Origin: Pilatotrama ljubarskyi
Lineage: Eukaryota; Basidiomycota; Agaricomycetes; Polyporales; Polyporaceae
Direction of reading: 5' to 3'
Assembly: GCA_022385805.1 (NCBI GenBank)
Contig: MU277755.1
Location: 11,913 to 75,912, forward strand
DNA length: 64,000 nucleotides
Both the position numbers and the translations under genes were made by a program. How positions within the stretch are numbered: the first letter of the stretch is position 1; the number at the start of each line of letters is the position of its first letter. Positions 36,761-48,406 of this stretch are shown piece by piece. The notes beneath the pieces were generated by a model. That model had not been told where the DNA came from. It saw only the letters and a program-made list of their open reading frames with translations, and did no database searches.

Positions 36761-38018
36761 ATGATAATCCCTAACGCTGATCAGCCTTCGTCCTTGGACG
36801 AGAAGGCACCTTCTGTCCCATCCAAGGATCCTGCCGGGCCCGTAAGTACTTAGCTGCTCTTAGACATGGCGATGGTTTTGATGGGCCTCCATACAGCCGT
36901 CTGGCATTGAGCAATTGCCTCCGCCGCCGCCATACTCTCCTGCGGCCGGTCCCAGCACCGCGCCTCCTCCGCCGCCACAGCGCCCGACCAGCTCGGTATT
37001 GCAGCCTCAGACTGCTCAGACAGTCAATCACTTCGAAGTGTTCTCCAAGCATAACTCCGTCAGCGGTAAGTACTCTATTTTGTACACGTGGCAATCCGAG
37101 CCCCAGCTCACACTTTCACAGGGACATATCTGGTTGATCCTCTACTGCCTACGCCAGCGGTCCGCAGCTCCCTCCGCAAAATCCGTAGGAAGCATAACAA
37201 ATCTTGGGGCAACAGCTGCTCTAGCCCTGCGGACATCAACGCGTCCTTCCGCACCCGCCATGGCGCCATCAGCCTCGATATGGCCGTCGTAGCGGACTCT
37301 GGGAGATCGCTCCCTCCCGGCTCTGCGAAGGTGCCCGCCTGCGTTCTCGTGTCCACGCGCCACGGCCGCATCAACGTGAACCTGGTGAGCACGACCCGTC
37401 GCATGCGCAGCGGTACAGTACTGACTGGGGGCTCAGTTCGAGATCCAGCCCAACCGAAGCATCGACCTGCAGGTGGAGTCCCGCCACGGCAGGATCGTGC
37501 TCTTCCTCCCGGCGACGTACGAGGGCCCGGTCATGTTCCAGACAAGGAGCGCGAGCTCCGTCAACTTCCTGCCTGCCTTCGCGGCACGCGCGCGCACCCT
37601 CCGCGCCAGCGACCGCGAGACCCTCGTCGTCTGCACACTGCCCGACTCCCCGGACCAAGCTCCGAAGCCCGTGACGGCGCAGCCCGAGCGGGAGTCCACC
37701 GACCGTGTCCTCGTGCGCACGCGCCACGGTCGCATAACCATCGGAATCAGCGGTCTCGATAAGGTCGAGGAGAGCTCGACTGGGGGAAACCTCTTCCAGA
37801 AGCTGGGCGAGCTGATCGAGACAGGCGGGAAGGCTCTCGGGCAGTACGTCGAGGCCCAGGCCGCTGTGCTCGAGAAGAAGCTGACGGAGCGTAACGCGAT
37901 GTATGGGCAGACCGTCCTACCTAAGCTACAGGAAAGGGCAGCGCTAGGACGACCCGGGGTGTGTGGGCAGACTCTTCTGGCTAAGCTGCCGGACAGGTCC
38001 GCGCTGGGGCGCAGTTGA
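36761..38018 (+). CDS. DUF7330-like cytosolic protein, 364 residues
   Basis: Four exons (36761-36841, 36897-37065, 37122-37384, 37437-38018) sum to 1,095 nt. The N-terminus is Pro-rich (LPPPPPYSPAAG, APPPPPQRP). The central part has repeated beta-strand-like units containing a RHGRI motif: RHGAISLDM, TRHGRINVNL, SRHGRIVLFLP and TRHGRITIGI. Such repeats fit the adhesin-like beta-solenoid region seen in basidiomycete proteins annotated DUF7330; the name is from memory. The C-terminus has helix (LGELIETGGKALGQYVEAQA) and two imperfect repeats (QTVLPKLQERAALGRPG, QTLLAKLPDRSALGRS). There is no signal peptide. Function is unknown. A strong TATA box suggests regulated expression. Confidence 0.75.
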
Positions 38019-38494
38019 AGATGCTCGGTACGAGGATTGCTCTCATGCCAAATTATGCCATTATATGCCATCTATTCCGTGCACATCATTCAGTGTACGA
38101 TACATCTATGTGACTGCTTTGTATTACTATGTTTTCTCTCGGACTTGCGATCGACTAGTCTTTGTAACATCAGTATGCGGAACGTCATACTCGATAGTAA
38201 TCTCTGAAGCAGAAGAAAATTCGACCGCGAGCGGATCAACGCTCATATCTGCTGTGCCGCAGTCCGACGTCCTGAAAGTGGACTTGAGAGAGATCCCGTC
38301 GCCCGGGAACAGCTTCTACGCAGACAGGGTGTGACCGTGAATTTCCTCATATTCAAACATCTACGTAGTCCGGGAACAGTGCGCTATGTCTACTAGTAGC
38401 AGCTGTATCCCGGAAGTGTGCCTATCAATCGGCCCAATCCTGAAGAGCACGGTATTTCACCAAAGAAGAGACTCTTGACGTAACGAGCGTCGGT
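38019..38494. other. Convergent intergenic spacer
   Basis: 3' flanks of the DUF7330-like gene (plus) and the Egh16-like gene (minus). No gene or structured RNA was recognised. Confidence 0.4.
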
Positions 38495-40115
38495 CTACAG
38501 ACGCCTCTTCACCATCTTGGGGGGAGCGGTGGGCGCAGCGGCAGCGGCCTGGACGGACTTGTTGAAGCGGCCCTTGCCATTGGCCTTCGCACCCTTGCCC
38601 TTCTTGGAGGACGCAGTTGAGGTCGCAGTGACCTGCGCCGCATCAGTCGCCGTCGCCGTGGCAGTCAAGTCCTGCGACGCGGTCGCAACTGCAGCACAAG
38701 GAGCATCAGCGTCAGCGGGGTCTCGAGCGGGCTCGCCCCGGAACGAGAGCGGAAGGAAGAGACGTACTGCCGCCGAGGAGCGAGTTGACGACGTCGGTCT
38801 GGAAGAAGCCGACGCCCGCGTTGCCGGCGTTGATGGACGTGAGCTGGCCGCTCTCGAGCTCCTTCGCGGCCTCGGCGTTGAACTGGTCCGTCAGCTGCTC
38901 GTCCTGGCCGTTCGCGCCGGCGTCGATCTCGTCCGACGCCATCAGGTCGAGCGCCTGCGCGATCGCCTCCTGCACGGCCTTCTTGAGGTCGACAGCGTCC
39001 TGGTCCGTCAGGGGCGCGTTCGTGGGCGTGGTGGAGTTGCCGCCGAGGAGAGCAGCGTCGTCGTGGCCGGCCATCGCGTCGATGGGGATGTCGATGGCCG
39101 TCCCAGTCGCCGTCTGAAATCAGAATGTCAGCGCCTCATCGTGAAAGTTGAATCCAAGAGGATGCATACCTTGAGCTCATCAATGAGCTGGGCGGTGAGC
39201 TTCTGGCGCTTCTCGAGCTCGGCGATCGCCTCCTCGCGCGCCTTCATGGTCGGGTAGAAGTGGCGGGAGAAGACCGTGGTCTTTCCGGTAGTCTTCTGCT
39301 TCTTGGCGGAGGTCTTGCCAGAGGACGTGGAGGCCGCGTTGCCAGCGCCAGAGCCGGCAGCACCAGTGGTCGTGGTGTCCTGTGCGACCGCGACGCAGCC
39401 GCCGAAGGGACCAGCGCCGTTGGCGAGCGAGCCCGAACCAGGGCCGCCGTTGTTGAAGCGGACGAGGCACGCCCCGCCCGCGCCCGTGCACTGGACGTCG
39501 TCCGGAATCTGCACAGTGATAGTGGAATTGGCAGGGCCGTTGCTGCATCACGCAAGGCATCATCAGCAACTGCGCTGACACAGAGGGTAAGGGAATGAGA
39601 ATGCTTACTGGAGGATGCCGTTCACACCCGGGGGCTGGCTGAGGACGTCGAGCGGCTCCCAAGTCTTGCCGGTGGCGTCGGTGTTGATCTCAGCGGTGAA
39701 GGGTCCTCCGCCGTCGGCGTTGACCTGGAACATGCCAAAGGTGATCGTGCCGTTGGCGGGGATGGTCGGGAGACCGCCGAACGCCTCAGAGACCGTCTCG
39801 ATGGACGAGGGGATGTCGACGGAGCCGGCGAGCAGGGTGGCGCCGCACGGGTCGTCCTTCATGTTCTTGAGCACGGGCGTGTCAAGCTGGAACGGCTGCT
39901 CAGTGGTACCACCGCGAGGGACCTCGCCATTGAACGCTGTAGAATATCCTTTGTCAGTCCACTGCTCGAGTGGAGATGTCAAGAAATGTGTACTCACTAA
40001 CACCGAGACCAAGGCCGCTTATGCCATTTGCGCCTTCGACAAAGTTAATGAACGCATGTCCGTAGGCGGACGATGCTGCGAGCGAGAGGAAAGCGATGCT
40101 CTTGAGCATGGACAT
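38495..40115 (-). CDS. Secreted Egh16/Gas1-like protein with long low-complexity tail
   Basis: Five exons (40115-39998, 39936-39609, 39542-39170, 39113-38768, 38688-38495) total 1,359 nt, 452 residues. A signal peptide of about 19 residues ends at AYG, and the mature chain would start with His (HAFINFVEGANG). This matches the Egh16/Gas1 (MAS3) family first described from appressoria of plant-pathogenic fungi. The N-terminal His resembles the copper-binding His of polysaccharide monooxygenases, so a metal-dependent role is possible but unproven. The core contains Cys residues (CGATLL, CTGAGGACLVRF, GGCVAVAQ). The C-terminal third is Ala/Thr/Ser-rich and ends in a basic Lys-rich tail (KKGKGAKANGKGRF ... 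MVKRRL) unlike the short family members. Confidence 0.82.
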
Positions 40116-40329
40116 GGTGAAGCGAGGCAATAAAGATAGAGCAAAAGGCGGGTTGAACGAGCGAGCTTGGCGAACAGGTACGAGGGCAAGGAAAGTGGGC
40201 GGACCGGCCGAAGACGAGGCACAAAGGGGTGAAGAAGGTGAAGAAGAGGAAGAAAACACGGGAAGCCCAGCTACCAGAACTGTAGAGGAATGGATGGGAA
40301 TGGGGACCGGTAGACTGAGAGGGAGGCCT

Positions 40330-40337
40330 CTTATAAG
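40330..40337 (-). promoter_or_regulatory. TATA-like box of the Egh16-like gene
   Basis: CTTATAAG (palindromic) lies about 215 bp upstream of the start codon at 40115. Distance to ATG would imply a 5' leader of roughly 180 nt. Confidence 0.4.
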
Positions 40338-41779
40338 CACAGTGCGTCGTGCGCCAAGCTTCCCATCGCACAGTCTGGACGACGTTCGCAAGCATGTTCT
40401 GTTGTTCCGGTCTTCGTGCTCCTCCTCCTCATGGATACGGCGGCGGGCGGACTGAGCTCGAGAGCGTCGTTAGGAAACGCTCGAGACGCCGGACAGCGCA
40501 GCCGACGGCCGGCAGAGGCTGCAAGTGGTGTTGTACTACAACATCACTGGTGGCCTGTAGTCATCCTCGATGCGCTGGGTCAGTATGTCCATGTTTGCGC
40601 GCGTTAGTCGGTGGCAACGGAGCAGTTCAGCATTTGCAGAGATGGCTCTTGTACCTGCGCAGGATGAGAAGGCTCCGTGACTTGCCAGCTGCGTTTACAC
40701 CGATGACTTCAGGATCGGATCGAAGCCTTGGCCAGACCGCCAGCCATGATATATCTGTTTACCGGGATGGAGGGCGATCAGCCGGCGCAACTGAATTTCC
40801 ATCGAACGCACCCACGAAGGGCTCGACGCGGCCCGCTGGCGGATGGATGACATCGGTGGCAGCCCGAGCGCAACGAGTCCGAGCCTCGCAAAGTCAAGCG
40901 TGCTACCAAAACTACATCGGAAGAATCCCGCAGGACTTCATCAGCCATCAGCCTCCCACATTGCTGCCAAGGATAGAGTCCCTCAGAAATTGCTGGATAC
41001 GGGGAGCGACGATAGCTGCGGCCTGTTGTCGGACTGCAGACAGGTCCAAGATGTCTAGAGCAGCGCGCGTCATCACCCATGTACAGCCCACTGGCATGGT
41101 ATTGACCGCGGTACAGTTTACAAGACACAGCCGGGTTTCGGTAACGGTAGGAGGCCATGCTGAGTGGGTCTTTGGGAGAGAACGAAATGGATACAGGACC
41201 GCAGACGGTGTGGCCAGTGGTTCTGCAGCAAGTGGGACCTGATGGCGTCCACGGTGAAGGTTGCCTGGCCGTCCTGCCTTCCACGCAAGGATAGGGAGAT
41301 CAAAGAAGGCCATCAGCCGAAGGCTTGGCTCTACACACTCTGCCAACGAGATGTCAATACGCGCAGGGCCAAGAGTTGCATATTGAATATGGAGAGCCAT
41401 TTGATTTTGTCGCATCAGTAGATTTCGCAGGGTTGGCAGGACGCTTAGGCAGCATTCGATGTCGACCCCAAGTGAGCGGTGACGCACTGCAGATAGTTGA
41501 TCATCCTTGGTCTACGGTAGCTTTGACCAGTGCTCGAAGTCTACTGAACGATGAGCTAGTCGCAGGACGATGTAAAGTGCGAGGGAGACGCGGGAACTTG
41601 AAGTTGTGTGCAGGACGAATCGGCTCTATGTACTACCTTACAGTAGCGCCTGGAGTAGTTACCGGTGCCACGTGCCATCACCTGGGATCCGGGCCGGACA
41701 CTCCGCTCGCAAAGTCGATCGCGGATGTCGTCAATCCGGCGCAGCGGGCGCTAAACAACTCTACTTGTTCTTGACCTCC
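40338..41779. other. 1.4-kb region between divergent genes, coding status unclear
   Basis: Long overlapping frames exist on both strands (plus 40349-41242, minus 41487-40948). The minus frame ends in a helix-like stretch (ALDILDLSAVRQQAAAIVAP) and is the better candidate for a real, unrecognised gene, but I could not assemble a complete exon chain or name a family. The rest is presumably the promoter of the polymerase subunit gene. Confidence 0.3.
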
Positions 41780-42556
41780 ATGCCTCCTCGAAAGTCATCC
41801 TCTACCGTTCCTGCTACCTTGAAGCAAGGGAAGCTCTCGTTTTCAGCGAAGCGCAACTCCTCTTTTACTGCTACTGGAAAGCAGTCAAAGCCCGCGACCA
41901 AGAAATCTATCTCTCGGACGTCCTCCAGCCCCACTGCCGAACCCATCGACATCTCGTCGGACAGCGAAAACGACAGGTCCTTCGACGATGAGCCTATTGT
42001 GCCTGCTCAGAAGAAGCGCCGCCTGAACCCCGCACGTAGTGCGGCTGCGCAGAAGGCAGAGAAACCGGAGACCGCGGCAGAGCCTGAGCCGCAGAGGGAG
42101 AAGCTGAACCTCTCCGACAAGCGATGGAGGAAGCAATTCGGCATTGCTCATGGGAAGATGGGAAATATAGAGCCTGGTGAGCTTTTCGTGCAGTGCCCAC
42201 GGCTAAGTCGGCTGCTGAGCATGGTTTTGCAGTGCATGCGCAGGGACAGTCGATGGTGCACCATATTCTCCGGGTGTTCGACCTGTGAGTGCTCCCCCTC
42301 TTTGATTCTATTGGACGTGTGCTGAACCTGTTGCGTCAAGGTCCTATGAATATGGTCCCTGCGTAGGCATTTCTCGGCTTGACCGCTGGGAGAGGGCGGA
42401 GGCCCTCGGGCTCAACCCGCCGCCGGAGGTTCGTCTATATGCGCTCCATCAGGTTGCTCAGAGGTCTGACGCGCGTAGGTCAAGGAGATATTAATGACCC
42501 AGGAAGGCAGCACAGACGAACAGTTCTCGCAGTCGGTCTTTCATGGAGAGGTTTGA
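41780..42556 (+). CDS. DNA polymerase delta subunit 4 (Pold4/Cdm1)
   Basis: Small accessory subunit of the replicative DNA polymerase delta complex. Four exons (41780-42176, 42233-42284, 42341-42428, 42479-42556) sum to 615 nt, 204 residues. The N-terminus carries a likely PCNA-interacting motif (KQGKLSF, close to the start as in Cdm1), then a basic and Ser-rich linker with an acidic patch (IDISSDSEND). The C-terminal Pold4 domain is plain: HHILRVFDLSYEYGPCVGIS, RLDRWERAEALGLNPPPEV and the closing VFHGEV. The last intron (42429-42478) must be spliced; reading through it gives a different, non-conserved tail, so an automatic model may choose wrongly. Confidence 0.92.
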
Positions 42557-42946
42557 AGCTTACAGCCAGCCGCTATATAGGCCGTTTCACCTTCACTCTC
42601 CGTTTTGTTGCTTTCGTATGCTTTGCTGATCACATGGACTGTATGAGTACTTTTGTAGTTTGTAGTGTGCTGTATCAGTAGAATTGATGGTCATAATGTA
42701 TGGTTGCCTTCGCTGGCGCTGTGCAGGTGTTGCTCACACGCGCTGCGTCCCTTGTCCTCGGTCCCTCGGTCGGAGCTCGAAGGCACATAGCATCGCTCAG
42801 TATGGTCGTCCTATAGCTACCAGGTCGCTCCTACTTATAGCAACCCACGGCATCCAACCCAATCCTCGACCAGCTAGAATGGACGCCCCGTATGCATCGT
42901 ACAACGCCGCCAAGGCAAACAACACACCACCCTGGTAGCAACCAAC
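42557..42946. other. Convergent intergenic spacer
   Basis: 3' flanks of the Pold4-like gene (plus) and the NTO1-like gene (minus). Nothing else recognised. Confidence 0.4.
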
Positions 42947-45900
42947 TCACTCCAGCGAATCCACGTCTGTCATCGGACTGTCAGCCCCCATCGCGGCGGG
43001 AACCAAATCGTCCACACTCTCCATTGGCTCATCCTCCCCGTCGTCCCCCTCCGCGCGTTCCGAGGACGGCCCGCGATTTGGTCCCCCTTCCGCCTGCGGC
43101 TGGTGTTCCCCCGCATCCAATCGCGACGCTCCTGCTGCAGTCCTCGACGAGCGCGCGTGCGTACGGGTGGGAGGCTGTCGCAGTGGCGGCTGCGACTGCG
43201 GCTGCGGCTGCGACCGCTCTGGTCGGGGCTGGCGCTGCGGCTCCATGGCCTCGGCATCTGCTTCCATCTCCGCCAGGGCGTCCCTGTGAACAGAACCGTC
43301 GCAATGAGCGATGCGGGCGGTGAGGAGGGAGACGGGGCAGTGAGGGGAAGACGCACTGGTATGCGTTGCGGCACTCCGTTCGGCGGGCGGCGCTCCGCCA
43401 GCGCTGGTACTTGCTTGTGGGGGCGAGCATCTGAGCGTCGAGCCCTGCGGACGCAAGACGTTTCGTGAGACTCGGTCGGAAGGTATACCGACCGCATATA
43501 CTCACAGTCGTCTTCACCTAGGTAGCGCATATTCCTGTGTCTCACCCATGCCCTTCAGAAGAGGAGTGAGCGCTGTCCTCGAAGCGACGCCGTGACAAGC
43601 CTACCAGTTGTTGATGTGCTTCTTCTCGTAGAACCTCACAAGTTCCAGGTCTGGTTCCTGAGGTGGTGCTCTTGCGACGACACTCTCCGGTACCTCGGGG
43701 TCGTCCTCCTCGAATACGACTGCCGGCCACCAGGGGAACGACTCTGCGCCCATTGTGAGCAGGTTCCAGGTCCGACGTATGCATTTAGTACTCACCAATC
43801 TTAGCCCATACTGCAACGGAAAAGAACAAGGGTCAACATTTGCGAACACTCGACTTGCGAACCCAACACACCTAACGTCCCGCCTTCGAGTTTCTCCCCC
43901 TTCCTCACGTTGATGGCGCCCGGTTCCACCTCGGGAGGAGGGGCTGGTGGCGCAGGAGGCGCTCGCCTTGACGAACGGAAGACCACAGGTCCCTGCTCTG
44001 GCTGCTGCAAGACACCGGGCTGAGCGGCGCTTGGGATATCGTCGCCCTGTTGCGTGCTCTCCTCCACCTCAGACAGGTCCGTCAAATCCGAGTCCTCGTC
44101 GCCCAACGCTTCCTCAGACAAGCGCGAGGGACCAGCAATGGGCGACTGCTCATGCCGCGAGGCGGGCGCGGTTGACGAGCCAGCTGCTGCAGAGCGCGCG
44201 GCGGCTTCGCGGGCGGCTTGTCGTTCCAGCTTCTTGCGGAGGTTCTTCTCGCGGCGAGTTGCCGGGGTGTCGAGCTCTTCAATGATGATGATGCGCGGAG
44301 GACCGGTGTCTTCTTCCTCTGCCTCCGGCTGCTCCTCCGGTGGCGGTTGCTGCGGCTCCGGCGGCTGTTCTTGAGGGATGCGAGTGTGCTCCCGTTCGTC
44401 AGGAACATGCTCTTCCATCTCCTCCTCCCCATGCTCCTGCTCTTCCTGTACGTGCTCCGGCTCCTCATTTACGAGCTCGAGCTCTTCCTCCACATCTTCC
44501 TGCTCTTCCTCAGGGTGCTCTTGATCTTCCTCCATGTGGTCCTGCTCCGCCGGACCGGGGGAATGGGACTCCTCCCGAGGCAGTTCAGTGATAGCAGGTT
44601 CGTCGATATCCATAGGCACAGTCTCGCTCGGAGCGGCTGCCTCAGGAGGCAGGAAACGCGAAGGAGCTGTCGATTCAGCCCGATGTGAGGGTGTAAGGGA
44701 ACGATAAATGGGGATAGGTACGGAGGCGTCAACGGAGGCGGAAGGGAGGGTGTCAGGCTCTGGTATTGCCTGAGGCATGCGATCGGAACTTGAGGCCTGG
44801 TGTCCCGATTCCGGTTGTACGACATCTTCATGGTCTGGCACATCGGTGTCTAGCACGTCTGAGAGCGGAGGCCCGTTAGGAGTTACGTCGGGAAGCGCGC
44901 TCCCCTGCACGTCCTCTTGCCGTGCTGCATCTTCCACGGCACGAGACGAACCTCTCTCTCCGGGGGCAGGGCTAGATACGGAGGCGCGCGACTTCTCATG
45001 AGCTACAAGACTGATTAGCGAAAGCCACACTATATACTCAGACATGCCGCTTACAAGTCTTCGCCTTCTTCTTGGGCGGTGGCAACGGCTGCCGCTCGAC
45101 CCGAGCGCGTCCACCGCGCTTCTGGTCTGGAGGTAGGATCCAGCCTCGCTCGAACATGGCAAACGACTTCCGATTATCGACGTTGTCGACCGTAAGCGGC
45201 AAATCTTGTGGTGGGAGTACCGAGGACCGTCTAGGCTTCTTCGAGCGCTTCTCAGTGGTGGACGGACCCGCCACATCCTCCCTGCCTTCGGCCGCAGAAG
45301 AAGACTGCGCGGCCTCACCTTCTGGTGGCTGTGAGCCGCCAGCGGCCTCTGCCTCGAAAGCGGCTGCGGCGGCTCTGGCGGCACGTGTCCGAGGTGCTCG
45401 GAAGCCAGGTGAGGAATCCAACGCACTGAGACGTTCCAGCCGCTTGCGCTCCAGTGCGGCCCTTCTGTCGACCTTCGGCTTCTTCGGTTTCGGCTTCGCT
45501 TTGGGCTTCGGTGGAGGTGGGGGTGGCGCTGGGGGTCTGATGATGGGCATCTCGTAGTTGAGGAGAGACTCGATAGGTGTGGTCAGCATAACGATGTCTG
45601 TGTCTTGCCTTACAAGCTCTTCGGAGACCAGGAGTTCAAGTAGATCGAGACGAGGCTCGAGGTCGCCAATCGGCGGCAATGTGCACTCTGTAGGGGTTTG
45701 CGATCCGGGACGCACGTCTGCGAGGACGTTTCCGTCCGCCTGCACGCCATCGACAACGTCACCATCCAGCTGCTCCCCTTTAGCGACCACTTTGTCCGTC
45801 TGCTCCCCTCGAGGAGGGCCGGGCGGGATCCCCAATGTCCTGTCGAGGTCTGAGAACAGATGAGACATGCTGCTCTGAATCCGCACTGCAGTCCTGTAGA

Positions 45901-48119
45901 ATGGAGTGTTCGGTTGGTTATAGGTCATCGCATTGTTCACAACGAGTTCTACGTCTCGCTGCACGACTGTCAGTACATCAGATGTAAGTGCAAGGTTATG
46001 AATGGGCTAGCCTTGAATTCTGCGAGGTCCAGATACTCGTGACTATCGAGCTTCTGGTCTATGGTGTCCCAGCACATGGGATGCTTGATGATGTCATAGT
46101 AGTCGGGAACCTCATGCTTGTTCACGGGGGACTTGAAGTACCCTTGGCGGTCGTGACTGGACTGATGATCAGAATGCATCTAACAACAAAAAGGAAGGGG
46201 CCTAACCTGAGGATCTTCTCGAATGCAAACCTGAGGGCCGGCTCGTGTGGGAAGAAGAAACGAGACAAGACGAGCTGGATCTGCTCTTGCTGCTTTTGCT
46301 TCGTACTCTCCCGATGTCGTACAACATCGATGATAAGGCGGACGCGTTCGAGGTCCAGTCGCAAGCGTTTCATGTGCTAGAAGGCGCGGTCGCTTCTTTA
46401 TGAGCAGCAAGGTATGAAGGGAGATCGCCTAACCTCTAGCTTCATCACCTTCTCTTCATCCGTTTGCTGTTTGCTACCCGACAGAGCGGTCCAGGGCTCC
46501 AGATGCAGTCGCTTGAGTAGCGGTGCGCCTCGTCGAGCCTCGCGCTTCAAGCTCCAATACCTACAGACTAACTGCACGAACTCGGCCTTATGTCGGATCG
46601 GTATTCGAGAGATGTACTGCAGTATCCGGTTGACGATGATGCGAGGAACCAGTGGTGGACCTGGCTTGTACGTCTTCGCGTATGCACGAGCTGCCTTGTT
46701 GGATTTGGAATTTGCTTGACCGTCGTCAGCATCAGAGTCGTCTGTATGGTGCGCTCTGAGCGCGGCCGCCCGCACTTCCTGCTGTTCTCGCTGCGCCGCC
46801 TCGTGAGTGAACCTTCATGCGGTCACCTGTTACGCTTGGCTTACCGGCAGATGCTTCTCACAGTAACACGCCAAAGTAGGAGCTTCAGACCCTTGTGTGG
46901 CTTTCATCGGCATCAAAAGCTTCTCCTTCCTCGCACATGTGGCATGGAACGCTGTGAAGCAGGACGGTCTCGAACACTGTATGCAAGCACCCTCTCGAAT
47001 GCCACAAACTGAACACCTCTAGAATCACTCAGCGACGGCCCACCAGTAGAAAAGCACACGGACTGACCAGTCTCCAGCGTTGCTTGGAGATCTTCTCCAC
47101 ACCAGTGATGGGTTCCATGAAGACGTCGTTCGCTACTGCGGTCTCGGGCACCCATATGGCACAGAGCAGATGCACCCACTCCCCGGAGACGGTCTGCTTG
47201 AACGCGCCTCCCTCGTTTGGACATAGTATGCATGACTACAACGACAGGCATCAGTGAACTTAACCGCGGACCGCATGTACCCTGGGGACCTACCACTGGG
47301 TTCTCTGGAGAAACTGTGCACTTCCTGCACAGCCATTGTCCCTCTGGTATATATGGCACACCGTAGCAGTCTATATATACGTCACCAGTGAGTACTGCCC
47401 AAAGTCCACTGCACCAGGTTTACCTTGGTGCACAGCCAGATTACAGCCGTCGCAGAATACGATAGCGTTCGTGTTCTCGCCTTCTGAGTCGTCGCATATA
47501 GCACATGTTGAGTCTTCGGATGGAAGGGCCATGTCGGACTTCGGTATGTTCTTGGACTGTGGCACGATCGTACAGAGGGCACAGGTGGGTATTCAGAACA
47601 CACTCACCAGGTCGAACCATTCCTTCTCAAGGCGGTCCATAATTATCTCGAAGGTCTCATACGAGACCTTATCCAGCTGCTGGGCTTTCCGCTCCTGATT
47701 GACAGCGTCCAGCCACTCCTGGTCTGTTCAGAGTGTAGATCGGCATGCGGTAGGTCATTCAAGTATCCTCTGAGACGCACCTTGCTCGTCCATGTCGTAT
47801 TCCACTTGCGTCGCAAGGTCGCTCTCCAGCGGTTCTGCGGCAGACAAGCTCATGCATAGGTAAGAGACTGAGAAGGAGTGGCATACCGATATATCGAATG
47901 TAATGCTCCTCCGGAAGCACGAACTCATCGTTGAAATCATTGTCTACCAGAGAAGCTCAGACAGCAGCCGACAGAGGTCGGGCAAATATACTTGCAGCCA
48001 TACGACTTGGCTACGTGATCGTGCACTCCAGGAGGTTGTTGAGTTACTTCGTCCGTCACTTTCACAAAGGAGACCCTCGGAAGAGCGTTTGGCGCGGGGG
48101 AAGCGGGGCCGCGAGCCAT
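42947..48119 (-). CDS. NTO1: NTO1/BRPF-like chromatin reader: EPL, PHD, extended PHD, bromodomain, PWWP
   Basis: Predicted scaffold of a MYST acetyltransferase complex (NuA3-like), binding histone H3. Eighteen exons sum to 4,227 nt, 1,408 residues. Order: EPL-like N-terminus ([20 protein letters not shown]); PHD finger from about 134 (CAICDD ... [14 protein letters not shown]); zinc knuckle and extended PHD about 190-310 ([38 protein letters not shown]); bromodomain about 440-560 ([19 protein letters not shown]); a basic Pro/Lys region; a long Glu/Pro-rich acidic region; and a C-terminal PWWP domain ([18 protein letters not shown]). The PWWP is entered through a 15-nt exon (43810-43796). The intron after 47996 needs a GC donor (GCAAGT) and the one after 46012 probably uses GC too. 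It is divergent from ARP2 across 287 bp. Confidence 0.93.
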
Positions 48120-48406
48120 GATCGAGCCGAGCGCGTCTGAGGGGAGTGCGCCTAGGTAGCCAGTTTCTGCGTCGCGCAAAGCAGCACAGCCAGATGCGAA
48201 AGACGACGAGGAGAAAGGAACGGACAGCGAGCACAGGGGACCAGGAAGTGAGCGACGGAGGAGAGCGGCGGCACCAGTTTGGCCTGCAGCGGCTCGAGTC
48301 CCCGCGACGCGCCCCGCGCCGAATGCGTCAAGCGCCGTGCGCTTGGCTGCGCCATCTTCGACATCGACCACGACGACCTCCACGATAACACTGCGTACGC
48401 TCTGCC
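48120..48406. promoter_or_regulatory. Shared divergent promoter of NTO1 and ARP2
   Basis: The start codons at 48119 (minus) and 48407 (plus) are separated by 287 bp, so both promoters must lie here or overlap the coding sequence. No TATA box is evident, as usual for housekeeping genes. Confidence 0.6.

Noticed and set aside
38517..39257. Plus-strand frame of 246 codons opposite the Egh16-like gene
   Set aside because: Val/Arg-rich shadow of Ala/Asp-rich coding sequence; the minus-strand exon chain sums to whole codons.
40349..41242. Plus-strand frame of 297 codons
   Set aside because: No motif, odd composition, overlaps a more protein-like minus-strand frame; length alone is weak evidence in GC-rich DNA.
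42479..42494. Read-through end of the Pold4-like gene (TAA at 42492)
   Set aside because: Splicing 42429-42478 gives the conserved family tail ending VFHGEV; the read-through tail is unrelated.
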